This document shows positions 56,301 through 63,587 of a DNA stretch of 64,000 bases, one piece after another. Below the pieces are notes generated by a model. The model was not told the origin of the DNA, did no database searches, and was given only the letters and a program-made list of their open reading frames with translations. Origin of the DNA: Prevotella sp. (GTDB lineage Bacteria > Bacteroidota > Bacteroidia > Bacteroidales > Bacteroidaceae); the NCBI GenBank assembly GCA_017428055.1, contig JAFRRN010000067.1, positions 1-64,000 on the forward strand. The letters are read 5' to 3'. The position numbers and the translations under genes were made by a program. Within the stretch, counting starts at the first letter, position 1. Each line of letters opens with the position of its first letter.

Positions 56301-57005
56301 GAGATCTTCCAAGAGATCAAACGTCTCCCCGAGGGAAGTTACCGCGTATCGGTACGCGCACTCTATCGCCAAGAGGGTACTGGCGTGGACACCAAGATCT
56401 GGCGTTATGGCTATGCCGAGTCATTGGGCAAGCTGGATATGCTCGCAGAGGCCGACAAGACCGACGTGCCAGAGTTTGACCCACGCGCCAAGTTGTTCGC
56501 CAACGGCGACTCCGTGGATTTGGCTCGCTGGATCTTCATTCCCGAGAACGAGGATGACAGGTATATCCTGCAAGGTGCCGATGGTGACGGAAGTGCTTGG
56601 ACAGCCATTGAAGATACAATCACCGACGCATACTCACCTGTTACCTATTACTATCCCAACATGCGCGTGGCTGCCGCCAACCGCTTCGAGTTCCCGGGAT
56701 TCTATGAGAACAAGGTGGTATGCTATGTGGACAACACGGGATTGCTGAAACTCGGTCTCTCCAACAAGAACGGCAAGTCGCTCGACTGGGTACCCTTCTC
56801 TGACTGGAAACTCGAATACCTCGGACCGGAAGATCCTATCAAGGAAACCACGGGCGTTGGCGAGATTGCCGCAAGGGAAATCATCAACAACGAGATATTC
56901 ACCACCGACGGACGCCGTGTGAACACGACGGTGAAGGGTGTCAACATCATCAAGACAACTGACAAGAACGGCAAGACCGTCGTGAAGAAGGTCATCGTGA
57001 AGTAA
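53388..57005 (+). CDS. Large secreted protein with three ligand-binding-like modules (divergent relative of 49777-52995)
   Basis: This 1205-aa protein has a signal peptide (MKQCFRFLTMLLFTTLFSST). An N-terminal ricin-type/lectin-like domain (about 24-235: NVGQNAFLYMGEAWGTQG) is followed by three modules starting at YIVNPTPTTG (about 284), KFVKNYTFRNAS (about 583) and RITNPKYLDGKTGW (about 925), separated by helical spacers such as SIDEAKALLEYPMSNEARQR. Each module has a Q.I..LP.G.[YF]R signature. The tail EIFTTDGRRVNTTVKGVNII is T9SS-like. ATG 53388 follows an A-rich leader; ATG 53361 in the same frame is the alternative. The first ~1.8 kb uses noticeably more T-ending codons than the last part. 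Confidence 0.8.
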   Translation: MKQCFRFLTMLLFTTLFSSTAFALDWVPPTPKASQLVAEDTFAIRNVGQNAFLYMGEAWGTQGIVDVTNGKFLLVRPQETITSVILEDGSNLDFTVYELQDNSKGWGTHFIWRQPSDGNLGAGNKGCFVDNGGTPARYWNIASVGNNVYTIQIPSPMTVENGFTEDVAYVEGEFLGIQTDHGSTWAASNADGVTYGIYYDVVYADNPANCQWEFVKKADIDIYDAKLKLKEVAEQADAAGISVAAAKAVYDNPDATVEEIEATTALRDALLNDADWDNPVDVSDKYIVNPTPTTGTNGTAPTGWTVTLTDSGTEPAPKYANNCGEIWNRAGGKISQVIDLPTGVYRLTVQAYSRTDMKSWLAAGDNKMLIKTVPSSEVNSLSQADPRFTAGDFDNVMVFATTEDGPLELSLTADTDNGDHWMAWRNWKLESLGSKLDSYIRMAQSIGEGWEEEFVDRIYSQRYYDAVTEALSTAATATTADEAIAGCKTIQNALDMLRANADAYEALKTRTEEIYEKIWDELDGDDILLEMIEGNGADDNGILANIEDGVYTTEEAIAKLDELNARVDEVNKNLMQPWDDVTDKFVKNYTFRNASGTNSGFDKWTVDSDNALQNNAGTIQVVEQWNGTSATSTIDVYQYVNLPKGAFRLSTKGWYRSTTNYSTYQTDPAYQKVSSYLYGSASQFPFPDIYVKGYTDEEKAEYFPNGNSYTATIDGVTYYYPNNCTGADELFTNENVDWYDMYVDFIATGEPVKIGIKGTVVGYAWTIWDDFKLTFLGKDVDNLLPVAQTSIDEAKALLEYPMSNEARQRLNNAIAAAEGATEGNALIDAYVALGAVKDATQASIDTYSRLKTENEKLAQAIIDYADKASDEAIANATALNAEIEEGLAAGSYSDDQVQEQIDRIADAIIDLQNVPGTDYPIDYTARITNPKYLDGKTGWSEAEGFEGVVTVEQQSNSEGNIGIAEGWNKGFEIFQEIKRLPEGSYRVSVRALYRQEGTGVDTKIWRYGYAESLGKLDMLAEADKTDVPEFDPRAKLFANGDSVDLARWIFIPENEDDRYILQGADGDGSAWTAIEDTITDAYSPVTYYYPNMRVAAANRFEFPGFYENKVVCYVDNTGLLKLGLSNKNGKSLDWVPFSDWKLEYLGPEDPIKETTGVGEIAAREIINNEIFTTDGRRVNTTVKGVNIIKTTDKNGKTVVKKVIVK

Positions 57006-57029
57006 TCATTGCTTGACGCAAACATATTC

Positions 57030-57064
57030 AAGGCTGGCGCATCTTTCGTGTGCCAGCCTTTTTT
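57030..57064 (+). terminator. Rho-independent terminator after the 1205-aa protein gene
   Basis: AAGGCTGGC (57030-57038) pairs with GCCAGCCTT (57052-57060), followed by TTTT. It lies 24 bp after the stop. Confidence 0.9.
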
Positions 57065-57128
57065 GCATCATTTCCCTTTCTATCATGCTCCTGATAATAA
57101 ACATTTATTATGTTTTTTAACAAAATGC

Positions 57129-57159
57129 TTTGTGGTATCACCAAAAATAGGTATATTTG
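57129..57159 (+). promoter_or_regulatory. Promoter of the frdCAB operon
   Basis: TTTG (57129-57132) and TATATTTG (57152-57159) are 19 nt apart, both perfect matches. The leader to the frdC start at 57215 is about 50 nt. Confidence 0.82.
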
Positions 57160-57214
57160 CAAAATAATGCAAACAGGAAATCAGAAAACTTATATATTTT
57201 AAATTCAATCAATT

Positions 57215-58138
57215 ATGTGGTTAATCAATTCATCGATTGGTAGAAAAGTCGTGATGTCGGTTACCGGCATCGCGCTAATCCTGTTCTTGACGTTCCATTG
57301 CTGCATGAACGTCGTGGCACTTTTCTCAGGTGAAGCCTACAACATGATTTGCGAATTGCTCGGTGCCAACTGGTATGCCGTGGCGGCAACGCTCGGCCTG
57401 GCGGCACTGGCAGTGATCCACATCGTGTATGCCTTCATCCTGACCGCTCAAAACCGCCGCGCCCGTGGCGTCTCGCGCTATGAGGTGACGGCCAAGCCCG
57501 ATAAGGTGGAGTGGGCTTCACAGAACATGCTCGTGTTGGGCATCATCATCCTGCTCGGCTTGCTGCTCCACTTGTTCAACTTCTGGTACAACATGATGTT
57601 TGCCGAGTTGTTCCCATCCATCCACTCCGACCCAGCTCCCGCTGACGGTTTCGGAAAGATAGTGACGACTTTCAGCAACCCCATCTACGTCGTGCTGTAT
57701 GTAATCTGGATTGTGGCAATATGGTTCCACCTCTCTCATGGATTCTGGAGTGCCATACAGACATTCGGCTGGAATGGCAAGACGTGGTTCTGTCGTTGGA
57801 AAGCGATAGGAATGGTCTATGTCACGCTTCTCATGCTGGGCTTCCTCTTCGTTGTTTTGGCATTCGCCTTCAAGTGCGCCCCGAGCCTCTGCAAGGCCGA
57901 CTGCTGCAAGGCAAAGACGGAATGCGTGATGCCGACTCCATGCGAAAAGGCTTCGGCAAAGACCTGTGACATGATGGAAAAATGCCAATGCGAGGATTGC
58001 AAGTGCGACCCCTGTCAATGTGGCGAGGAGAAAAGCTGCAAATGCACTGACTGCAAGTGCGACCCCTGCAAATGTGCTGAGAAAGAAGGCTGTGCCTGTG
58101 CCTGCGCCCCCTGCCAATGCGAGGACTGCAAGTGCTAA
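57215..58138 (+). CDS. frdC: Fumarate reductase/succinate dehydrogenase cytochrome b subunit with cysteine-rich tail
   Basis: This is the diheme membrane anchor of menaquinol:fumarate reductase. Five transmembrane helices (about 11-37, 53-78, 103-128, 154-178, 196-219) carry the heme-ligand histidines His28, His69, His119 and His172. After helix 5 the usual protein ends near 220-230; here about 87 extra residues contain 26 cysteines, mostly as C-x-C and C-x2-C (CEDCKCDPCQC, CTDCKCDPCKC, CACACAPCQCEDCKC). This looks like a metallothionein. The basic loops 79-100 and 181-197 suggest the tail is periplasmic. The tail is encoded by imperfect DNA repeats. The heme domain is certain; the tail's role is unknown. 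Confidence 0.93.
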   Translation: MWLINSSIGRKVVMSVTGIALILFLTFHCCMNVVALFSGEAYNMICELLGANWYAVAATLGLAALAVIHIVYAFILTAQNRRARGVSRYEVTAKPDKVEWASQNMLVLGIIILLGLLLHLFNFWYNMMFAELFPSIHSDPAPADGFGKIVTTFSNPIYVVLYVIWIVAIWFHLSHGFWSAIQTFGWNGKTWFCRWKAIGMVYVTLLMLGFLFVVLAFAFKCAPSLCKADCCKAKTECVMPTPCEKASAKTCDMMEKCQCEDCKCDPCQCGEEKSCKCTDCKCDPCKCAEKEGCACACAPCQCEDCKC

Positions 58139-58182
58139 TCATTTGAATTGTTTTAATTTTTCATTATTTAAGTTTTGAAAAA

Positions 58183-60165
58183 ATGGCTAAAGTATTAGAT
58201 TCAAAAATACCTGAGGGACCAGTAGCAGAGAAGTGGAAAGAGTATAAGGCTCACCAACGTCTGGTTAATCCCAAGAATAAACTGAAACTCGATGTCATCG
58301 TGGTAGGAACGGGTTTGGCTGGTGCCTCCGCCGCCGCCTCATTGGCAGAGATGGGTTTCAATGTGTATAACTTCTGCATCCAAGACTCGCCACGCCGCGC
58401 ACACTCCATTGCCGCACAGGGTGGTATCAATGCCGCTAAGTGCTACCAGAACGATGGCGACTCGGTTTATCGCCTATTTTACGACACCGTGAAAGGTGGT
58501 GACTATCGTGCCCGTGAGGCTAACGTTTATCGTTTGGCAGAGGTGTCTAACAATATCATCGACCAATGCGTGGCACAGGGTGTTCCCTTCGCACGTGAAT
58601 ATGGCGGCATGTTGGCAAACCGTTCTTTCGGTGGCGCACAGGTGAGCCGTACATTCTATGCAAAGGGACAGACGGGTCAGCAACTCCTATTGGGTGCTTA
58701 CAGTTCATTGAGCCGTCAGGTGGAAGAGGGCAAGGTGAAACTCTTCACCCGCTACGAGATGGAAGACATTGTTATTGTCAATGGTCGGGCGCGTGGAATC
58801 ATCGCCAAGGACTTGACAACGGGTAAATTGGAGCGTTTCAGTGCTAACGCCGTCGTGATCGCAACGGGTGGTTACGGAAACACATACTTCCTCTCTACAA
58901 ACGCTATGGGTTGCAACTGTACCGCTGCCGTCCAGTGCTACCGTAAGGGTGCTTACTTTGCAAATCCATCCTACGTGCAGATTCACCCCACATGTATTCC
59001 CGTACATGGCGACAAGCAGTCGAAGTTGACGTTGATGTCGGAGTCTTTGCGTAACGACGGTCGTATCTGGGTTCCCAAGAAGATTGAAGACGCAAAGGCT
59101 TTACAAGCTGGTACAAAGCAAGGATGGGAGATTCCTGAGGAGGATCGCGACTATTATTTGGAACGTCGTTATCCTGCATTCGGTAACTTGGTGCCTCGCG
59201 ACGTGGCAAGCCGTGCCGCCAAGGAGCGTTGCGACCACGGCTTTGGCGTGAATAACACGGGCTTGGCTGTGTTCCTCGACTTCTCGGAGAGTATCAACCG
59301 CCTCGGCATCGACCAGATTATGCAACGCTATGGCAACCTCTTCGAGATGTATGAGGAGATTACCGACGTTTTCCCAGGAGAGCTTGCCAATGAAATCAAT
59401 GGCGTGAAGTATTACAAGCCGATGATGATCTTCCCCGCCGTTCACTATACGATGGGCGGTATCTGGGTTGACTATGAGTTGCAGACCACCATCCCCGGCC
59501 TCTTCGCCATCGGTGAGTGTAACTTCTCCGACCACGGAGCCAACCGCCTCGGCGCTTCCGCACTGATGCAAGGATTGGCAGACGGCTACTTCGTGTTGCC
59601 TTACACCATCCAGAACTATCTTGCCGACCAGGAGATTTGGCCGCATCTCTCTACCGACCTGCCAGAGTTTGACGCAGCGGAGAAGGCTGTGAATGCCGAA
59701 ATCGACCGCCTGATGAACATCAAGGGCAAGCGTAGCGTTGACTCCATCCATAAGGAACTCGGCCACATCATGTGGGAGTATGTTGGCATGGGACGTACGA
59801 AGGCCGGCCTTGAGAAAGGCTTGAAACTGATGAGAGAACTGCGTAAGGAGTTCGACAGCAACCTTTTCGTGCCTGGTACGAAAGAGGGTCTGAACATAGA
59901 ACTCGACAAGGCCATCCACCTACGCGACTTCATCCTCATGGGTGAGTTGGTTGCCAATGATGCCCTCCACCGCGAGGAAAGCTGCGGCGGACACTTCCGC
60001 GAGGAGCACCAGACGGAGGAAGGCGAGGCCAAGCGTAACGACAAGGACTTCTTCTATGTAGGATGCTGGGAGTACCAGGGCGATGACACCAAAGCTCCCG
60101 AACTCATCAAGGAGCCATTGGAATATGAGGCAATAAAGGTACAAACACGTAATTATAAGAATTAA
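58183..60165 (+). CDS. frdA: Fumarate reductase/succinate dehydrogenase flavoprotein subunit
   Basis: This catalytic subunit interconverts fumarate and succinate on the cytoplasmic face. The Rossmann motif is [15 protein letters not shown] (about 40-54). The covalent FAD site is [10 protein letters not shown] (His73). The substrate region shows [13 protein letters not shown] and [20 protein letters not shown]. The C-terminal domain with [11 protein letters not shown] is conserved. The length, 660 aa, matches the epsilonproteobacterial/Bacteroides QFR type. It lies 44 bp after frdC and 2 bp before frdB. Confidence 0.96.
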   Translation: MAKVLDSKIPEGPVAEKWKEYKAHQRLVNPKNKLKLDVIVVGTGLAGASAAASLAEMGFNVYNFCIQDSPRRAHSIAAQGGINAAKCYQNDGDSVYRLFYDTVKGGDYRAREANVYRLAEVSNNIIDQCVAQGVPFAREYGGMLANRSFGGAQVSRTFYAKGQTGQQLLLGAYSSLSRQVEEGKVKLFTRYEMEDIVIVNGRARGIIAKDLTTGKLERFSANAVVIATGGYGNTYFLSTNAMGCNCTAAVQCYRKGAYFANPSYVQIHPTCIPVHGDKQSKLTLMSESLRNDGRIWVPKKIEDAKALQAGTKQGWEIPEEDRDYYLERRYPAFGNLVPRDVASRAAKERCDHGFGVNNTGLAVFLDFSESINRLGIDQIMQRYGNLFEMYEEITDVFPGELANEINGVKYYKPMMIFPAVHYTMGGIWVDYELQTTIPGLFAIGECNFSDHGANRLGASALMQGLADGYFVLPYTIQNYLADQEIWPHLSTDLPEFDAAEKAVNAEIDRLMNIKGKRSVDSIHKELGHIMWEYVGMGRTKAGLEKGLKLMRELRKEFDSNLFVPGTKEGLNIELDKAIHLRDFILMGELVANDALHREESCGGHFREEHQTEEGEAKRNDKDFFYVGCWEYQGDDTKAPELIKEPLEYEAIKVQTRNYKN

Positions 60166-60167
60166 TC

Positions 60168-60926
60168 ATGGCAAAGAATATATCATTCACACTGAAGTAT
60201 TGGAAACAGAACGGTCCTAAGGACACTGGCCATTTCGATACACATGAAATGAAGAATATTCCTGACGACACCTCGTTCTTGGAAATGCTTGACATCTTGA
60301 ATGAAGAGCTGATCAACGAGGGACAGGAACCATTCGTATTCGACCACGACTGCCGCGAGGGTATCTGCGGTATGTGCTCTCTATATATCAATGGTACACC
60401 ACATGGGAAGACAGAGCGTGGCGCAACGACCTGCCAACTCTACATCCGCCGCTTCAACGATGGCGACGTGATTACCGTGGAGCCGTGGCGTAGTGCTGCC
60501 TTCCCCGTGATTAAGGACTGTATGGTTGACCGTGGCGCATTCGACAAGATTATCCAAGCTGGCGGTTACACATCTGTTCGTACAGGACAAGCACAAGATG
60601 CCAACGCCATCCTGATTCCCAAGGAGAATGCCGACGAGGCAATGGACTGCGCAACGTGCATCGGTTGTGGTGCTTGCGTGGCGGCATGTAAGAATGGCTC
60701 TGCCATGCTCTTCGTCAGTTCCAAGGTATCACAACTCGCCCTTCTCCCGCAAGGCCGCCCAGAGGCTGCACGCCGTGCCAAGGCAATGGTGATGCGTATG
60801 GAAGAGCTTGGCTTTGGTAACTGCACCAACACCCGCGCTTGCGAGGCCGTTTGTCCGAAGAACGAAAGCATCGCTAATATCGCCCGCCTGAACCGCGAGT
60901 TCATCAAGGCAAAGTTGGCTGACTAA
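60168..60926 (+). CDS. frdB: Fumarate reductase/succinate dehydrogenase iron-sulfur subunit
   Basis: This 252-aa electron-transfer subunit links the hemes of FrdC to the flavin of FrdA. The [2Fe-2S] ligands are in [13 protein letters not shown] (Cys62, 67, 70) with Cys89 in GATTC. The second domain has [17 protein letters not shown] ([4Fe-4S] and shared ligands) and [14 protein letters not shown]. The gene order C-A-B and 2-bp gap to frdA are standard. A hairpin terminator follows. Confidence 0.96.
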   Translation: MAKNISFTLKYWKQNGPKDTGHFDTHEMKNIPDDTSFLEMLDILNEELINEGQEPFVFDHDCREGICGMCSLYINGTPHGKTERGATTCQLYIRRFNDGDVITVEPWRSAAFPVIKDCMVDRGAFDKIIQAGGYTSVRTGQAQDANAILIPKENADEAMDCATCIGCGACVAACKNGSAMLFVSSKVSQLALLPQGRPEAARRAKAMVMRMEELGFGNCTNTRACEAVCPKNESIANIARLNREFIKAKLAD

Positions 60927-60935
60927 CTTCTGATT

Positions 60936-60964
60936 GGTTGTGAGGCTTTGTGTGCCTCACAACC
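60936..60964 (+). terminator. Hairpin terminator of frdCAB
   Basis: A perfect 11-bp stem (GGTTGTGAGGC at 60936-60946, complement at 60954-60964) with a 7-nt loop is followed by ATTATTT. Confidence 0.85.
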
Positions 60965-60985
60965 ATTATTTAAGTTGTATGGCAG

Positions 60986-61204
60986 ATGAAACAGACCAAC
61001 GAATACATCAATCTCATAAAAGCTCACTCCGATGAAATCCGCACTCAATTCGGAGTACGTACATTGCGCCTTTTTGGTTCAGTCTCCCGTGGTGAGCAGC
61101 ATGAAGGTAGCGATGTCGATGTCATTAGGATGCATAAGCACATACGCCCCTACCTACTTCAAAACATTGAACATGATGGAATTTACGTCATTGGAGAAGC
61201 GTAA
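60986..61204 (+). CDS. MntA-type minimal nucleotidyltransferase antitoxin with internal deletion
   Basis: This 72-aa protein belongs to the MNT family that, with HepT, forms a toxin-antitoxin pair in which MntA AMPylates HepT. The signature GSX10DXD is intact (Gly31-Ser32, Asp43, Asp45 in GSVSRGEQHEGSDVDV). Family members run about 95-100 aa, and here GSDVDV is joined directly to IRMHKHIRPYLLQNI, a segment normally ~25-30 residues further on after a second VDV. The region between, carrying the third acidic strand, is missing. Deletion between the two VDV-coding stretches would explain it. The 3' end overlaps hepT by 32 bp. Confidence 0.75.
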   Translation: MKQTNEYINLIKAHSDEIRTQFGVRTLRLFGSVSRGEQHEGSDVDVIRMHKHIRPYLLQNIEHDGIYVIGEA

Positions 61205-61559
61205 CCGAATCAAATATACGCTTGAGCAAATCAATACTGCGATAGGTCAGTTGAAGGATTGGAATGAGGATGTAGTGAATGCAGACGACTACTATCTTTC
61301 GTCCTTGGGAATGCAGAAACTGGCTGCTAATTGTATGCTCATAAAGACTATCGGAGAAGGCATTAAACAGATTGACGAACATTCTAACGGAGAGCTACTG
61401 CCAAAACGTCCAGATATTCCATGGAAGGACATTATCGGCATGAGAAACCGTGTCGCCCATGGCTATTTCGAAGTTGACGCAGAAATGGTTCTCAACACTA
61501 TCAAAAACGACCTTGACTCCCTGCAATCTGCCATAAAATACTTCCTTGATATAATTTAG
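61173..61559 (+). CDS. HepT-like HEPN-domain (DUF86) toxin
   Basis: This 128-aa HEPN ribonuclease partners the MntA-like gene upstream. The catalytic RX4HXY motif is complete: Arg91, His96 and Tyr98 in MRNRVAHGYFEVD, and Tyr98 is the residue AMPylated by MntA in characterised systems. The start is ATG 61173 or 61176, both within the end of mntA, giving the usual overlapping TA arrangement. The frame extends upstream to 61032 but only as a shadow of mntA. The toxin appears intact while the antitoxin is deleted. Confidence 0.82.
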   Translation: MMEFTSLEKRNRIKYTLEQINTAIGQLKDWNEDVVNADDYYLSSLGMQKLAANCMLIKTIGEGIKQIDEHSNGELLPKRPDIPWKDIIGMRNRVAHGYFEVDAEMVLNTIKNDLDSLQSAIKYFLDII

Positions 61560-61669
61560 TACCCCCTCTCATCTCCATCGCATCATGACGGTGGTAGGAT
61601 ACCTTATTTAATTAACTTACAGATTAGCGTTTCTGTTCGTACTTATTTGAAGCTTTTGCTCTTGTTCTA

Positions 61670-61824
61670 AGAGTCCGAATACCGCCAATATTCACACACA
61701 AGAACAAGCAGTTGAAGGTTCACGCTTAATAGGCGTGGATTATTCGTGCTTGTTGTGTGGATGGTCACTTGGCGGTAACCAGGATTCTGATGAGTATCGA
61801 ATGGTTGCGCCTTTTTTTATTTTT
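61670..61824 (+). ncRNA. ssrS: 6S-like structured RNA candidate
   Basis: The sequence folds into a long rod: AGAGTCC/GGATTCT (61670-61676/61782-61788), TACCGCCAA/TTGGCGGTA (61680-61688/61769-61777), CACAC/GTGTG, AACAAGCA/TGCTTGTT (61703-61710/61747-61754), a central bubble of about 10+9 nt (61711-61720/61738-61746) and an apical CACGC/GCGTG hairpin (61721-61725/61733-61737). A closing stem, open bubble and terminal hairpin is the 6S RNA design. A T-run at 61812-61824 follows. The strand is inferred from the T-run. The transcript may begin tens of bases earlier, and a short CTCTT/AAGAG hairpin (61660-61672) competes with the first stem. Identity as 6S is inference from shape only. Confidence 0.55.
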
Positions 61825-61830
61825 GTGATA

Positions 61831-62391
61831 ATGAATAAAACATTAGTAACGTTTCTTTTAGCAATCACCTGTATCGGGTGCTTTGCACAAAAACCATTGA
61901 GTTATAGTATTGTAATTGACAAAAAAGGTGCAGATGCACAGACTCTCTATGACTTGACACGAAACTGGTTTGCACAGACCTATCATAATTCGGAGGCTGT
62001 TTTGCAGGATCAAAATTCAGGAAAAGAACTAACAGGAAGAGGAACGGCCATTCTCGAAATAAGCAAATTGACTTATAGTGGCATGAGTGGTTATATTGAC
62101 TATTTGATAGACGTTCAATTCAAAGATGGTCGTCTTAAATTTTCTATGAATAGTTTTAATCATCGTCCTGAAAAGAAAGTTATGTATGACAATGCGATGG
62201 GAGCTGTCCTTGATTCACTTCCTGAAGATCTTAAAACACTCGGTGGACGTTTCGAAAAGTCATCATATCGTATGTATTATAGGCATTTTTATGAATATGC
62301 CAAGCCTGTATGTGATAATACTTTTATAAAACTATCTCAAAGTTTAAAAGAGTTCATTGAGAAGAGAGAGGCTACAAAAGACGATTGGTAA
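61831..62391 (+). CDS. DUF4468 domain exported protein
   Basis: This 186-aa protein starts at ATG 61831 with a signal peptide (MNKTLVTFLLAITCIGCFAQ). The mature region SYSIVIDKKGADAQTLYDLT, followed by GKELTGRGTAILE, matches the DUF4468 (TBP-like fold) pattern found in Bacteroidetes secreted proteins. Function is unknown. The open frame reaches back to 61735 but that part lies in the structured RNA candidate. Codon use is AT-rich relative to frdCAB. The CDS follows the RNA's T-run by 6 bp. Confidence 0.75.
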   Translation: MNKTLVTFLLAITCIGCFAQKPLSYSIVIDKKGADAQTLYDLTRNWFAQTYHNSEAVLQDQNSGKELTGRGTAILEISKLTYSGMSGYIDYLIDVQFKDGRLKFSMNSFNHRPEKKVMYDNAMGAVLDSLPEDLKTLGGRFEKSSYRMYYRHFYEYAKPVCDNTFIKLSQSLKEFIEKREATKDDW

Positions 62392-62430
62392 ATACAGTCT
62401 AACTATCTAACCAAGAGGATGGGTCAATAT

Positions 62431-62475
62431 GAAGTGTCCCCCAAAAGTTTTTTGTCTAACTTTTGGGGGTACTTC
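62431..62475. repeat. Perfect 12-bp inverted repeat resembling an IS end or terminator
   Basis: CCCCCAAAAGTT (62438-62449) and AACTTTTGGGGG (62458-62469) are exact complements around an 8-nt loop, flanked by GAAGT (62431-62435) and ACTTC (62471-62475). It is 39 bp after DUF4468. The outer GAAGTGTCCCCC resembles insertion-sequence termini I associate with Bacteroidetes, but no transposase is present. Confidence 0.5.
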
Positions 62476-62706
62476 AATAAGGCACATACTCTTTCACCAT
62501 GCTTCCATCCTCAGTACAGATTGTTGGCTAACGTTGGAGGTAAGCATTATCCTTCGTAAAGCGCACATTAGAGGCATTCGTCCACAAGTATCATATAATT
62601 ATCATAAAGCCTTTGATGTAGTTTTGGTAGCATACATCGTACAATAGCTTGATATATAATAAGTTAAGATGGTTTATGTAGGTAGTGTACTGAACCAATT
62701 GTAACT
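62476..62706. other. Non-coding stretch between the hairpin and the HigA remnant
   Basis: No credible gene is visible. A 72-codon frame across 62429-62647 includes the inverted repeat and has no recognisable protein character. Confidence 0.4.
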
Positions 62707-62880
62707 TTGAATGGCAAACGTCCAGTAACGACCGACTTTGCACTAATGATGGAGGCTGCTCTTGGCATCAATCCAGAAATGCTCATCAATATGCAAACAC
62801 GATACAATATGTCTGTAGCCCGACAAAAGAAGTCTCTTCTTGAAAGACTGATTGATATTAAAAGGCTTGTGCAGCAGTGT
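62707..62880 (+). pseudogene. C-terminal remnant of a HigA-type antitoxin gene
   Basis: The frame encodes LNGKRPVTTDFALMMEAALG, then INMQTRYNMSVARQKKSLL and DIKRLVQQ, matching the second half of HigA addiction-module antitoxins (XRE family, VTTDxAL / W.NMQ..Y.. pattern). The DNA-binding first half and the higB toxin are absent, and the 3' part runs on into the convergent DUF6155 gene. It is a decayed toxin-antitoxin remnant. Confidence 0.65.
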
Positions 62881-62881
62881 T

Positions 62882-63424
62882 TTAGGAAATGTCTACATCA
62901 TACCCATTTGATTGCATGTGTTCATAGTACATATCCCATAGCGTATCGGGGAAACCCCAACCGCAATGTTCTGCCTCATGGAGCATTCGTTCGATGCGTT
63001 CACGAAAAGGTTCTCCATAGCCGTTCTGACAGATATAAGCCATCGCTTTGTCAAAGTTGTTCTCGAGAGCCGTGTAAAATTGTTCCCACATATCTCCGTA
63101 CATGACGGTCATCTCCACGCCACATTCTATATAATATAGCATAAGGTCGGCAATACACATGGGGTGCGGTTTTAGTTTCTTGAAGTCGGAAATGGCTTTA
63201 CGGCACACGGTGAAGCGACATTGTGGCTCTATTCTTCGTTTAGGAAAGAACTCTTCGCGAATGATAGCTTTGTATTCTTCCAGTTTTTTGTCTTCATTGG
63301 GTTCAAGATAGAAATCGAGGAACTCTTTTGCTTCTTTACGTGCATCATAGAGTTCGAGGACAATATTAACAATACGTTCCTTTGGCAGCATCATCAAGTG
63401 CTTCTTTAATTTTGCTTTACTCAT
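62882..63424 (-). CDS. DUF6155 family protein
   Basis: This 180-aa protein begins MSKAKLKKHLMMLPKERIVN, with LELYDARKEAKEFLDFYLEP and EDKKLEEYKAIIREEFFPKR, the pattern I associate with DUF6155 of Bacteroidetes and other Gram-negatives. It is all-helical, soluble and of unknown function. ATG 63424 is preferred to 63481 because it matches the family N-terminus. A -7 element TATATTTG (complement of 63459-63466) lies 35 bp upstream. Confidence 0.7.
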   Translation of the reverse strand: MSKAKLKKHLMMLPKERIVNIVLELYDARKEAKEFLDFYLEPNEDKKLEEYKAIIREEFFPKRRIEPQCRFTVCRKAISDFKKLKPHPMCIADLMLYYIECGVEMTVMYGDMWEQFYTALENNFDKAMAYICQNGYGEPFRERIERMLHEAEHCGWGFPDTLWDMYYEHMQSNGYDVDIS

Positions 63425-63574
63425 ATTATTTTCAATATTGTTTATAATAACCACAATGCAAATATAACAAATAATCACCATTCATGGAATCTTTCAGTAG
63501 TATTAGATTCGATCATTAAGTTTAACCTGTCTTAAGTTTTTATGTTCAAGCATGACAATTGTGGGATTATTTTG

Positions 63575-63582
63575 TATCTTTG
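63575..63582 (+). promoter_or_regulatory. -7 element of the Fic gene
   Basis: TATCTTTG at 63575-63582 is a perfect -7 element 5 bp before the ATG, implying a nearly leaderless mRNA. No perfect -33 element is present at the expected distance. Confidence 0.55.
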
Positions 63583-63587
63583 CAACG

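Noticed and set aside
62429-62647. 72-aa ORF after DUF4468
   Set aside because: It contains the perfect inverted repeat in its first third and shows no coding character.
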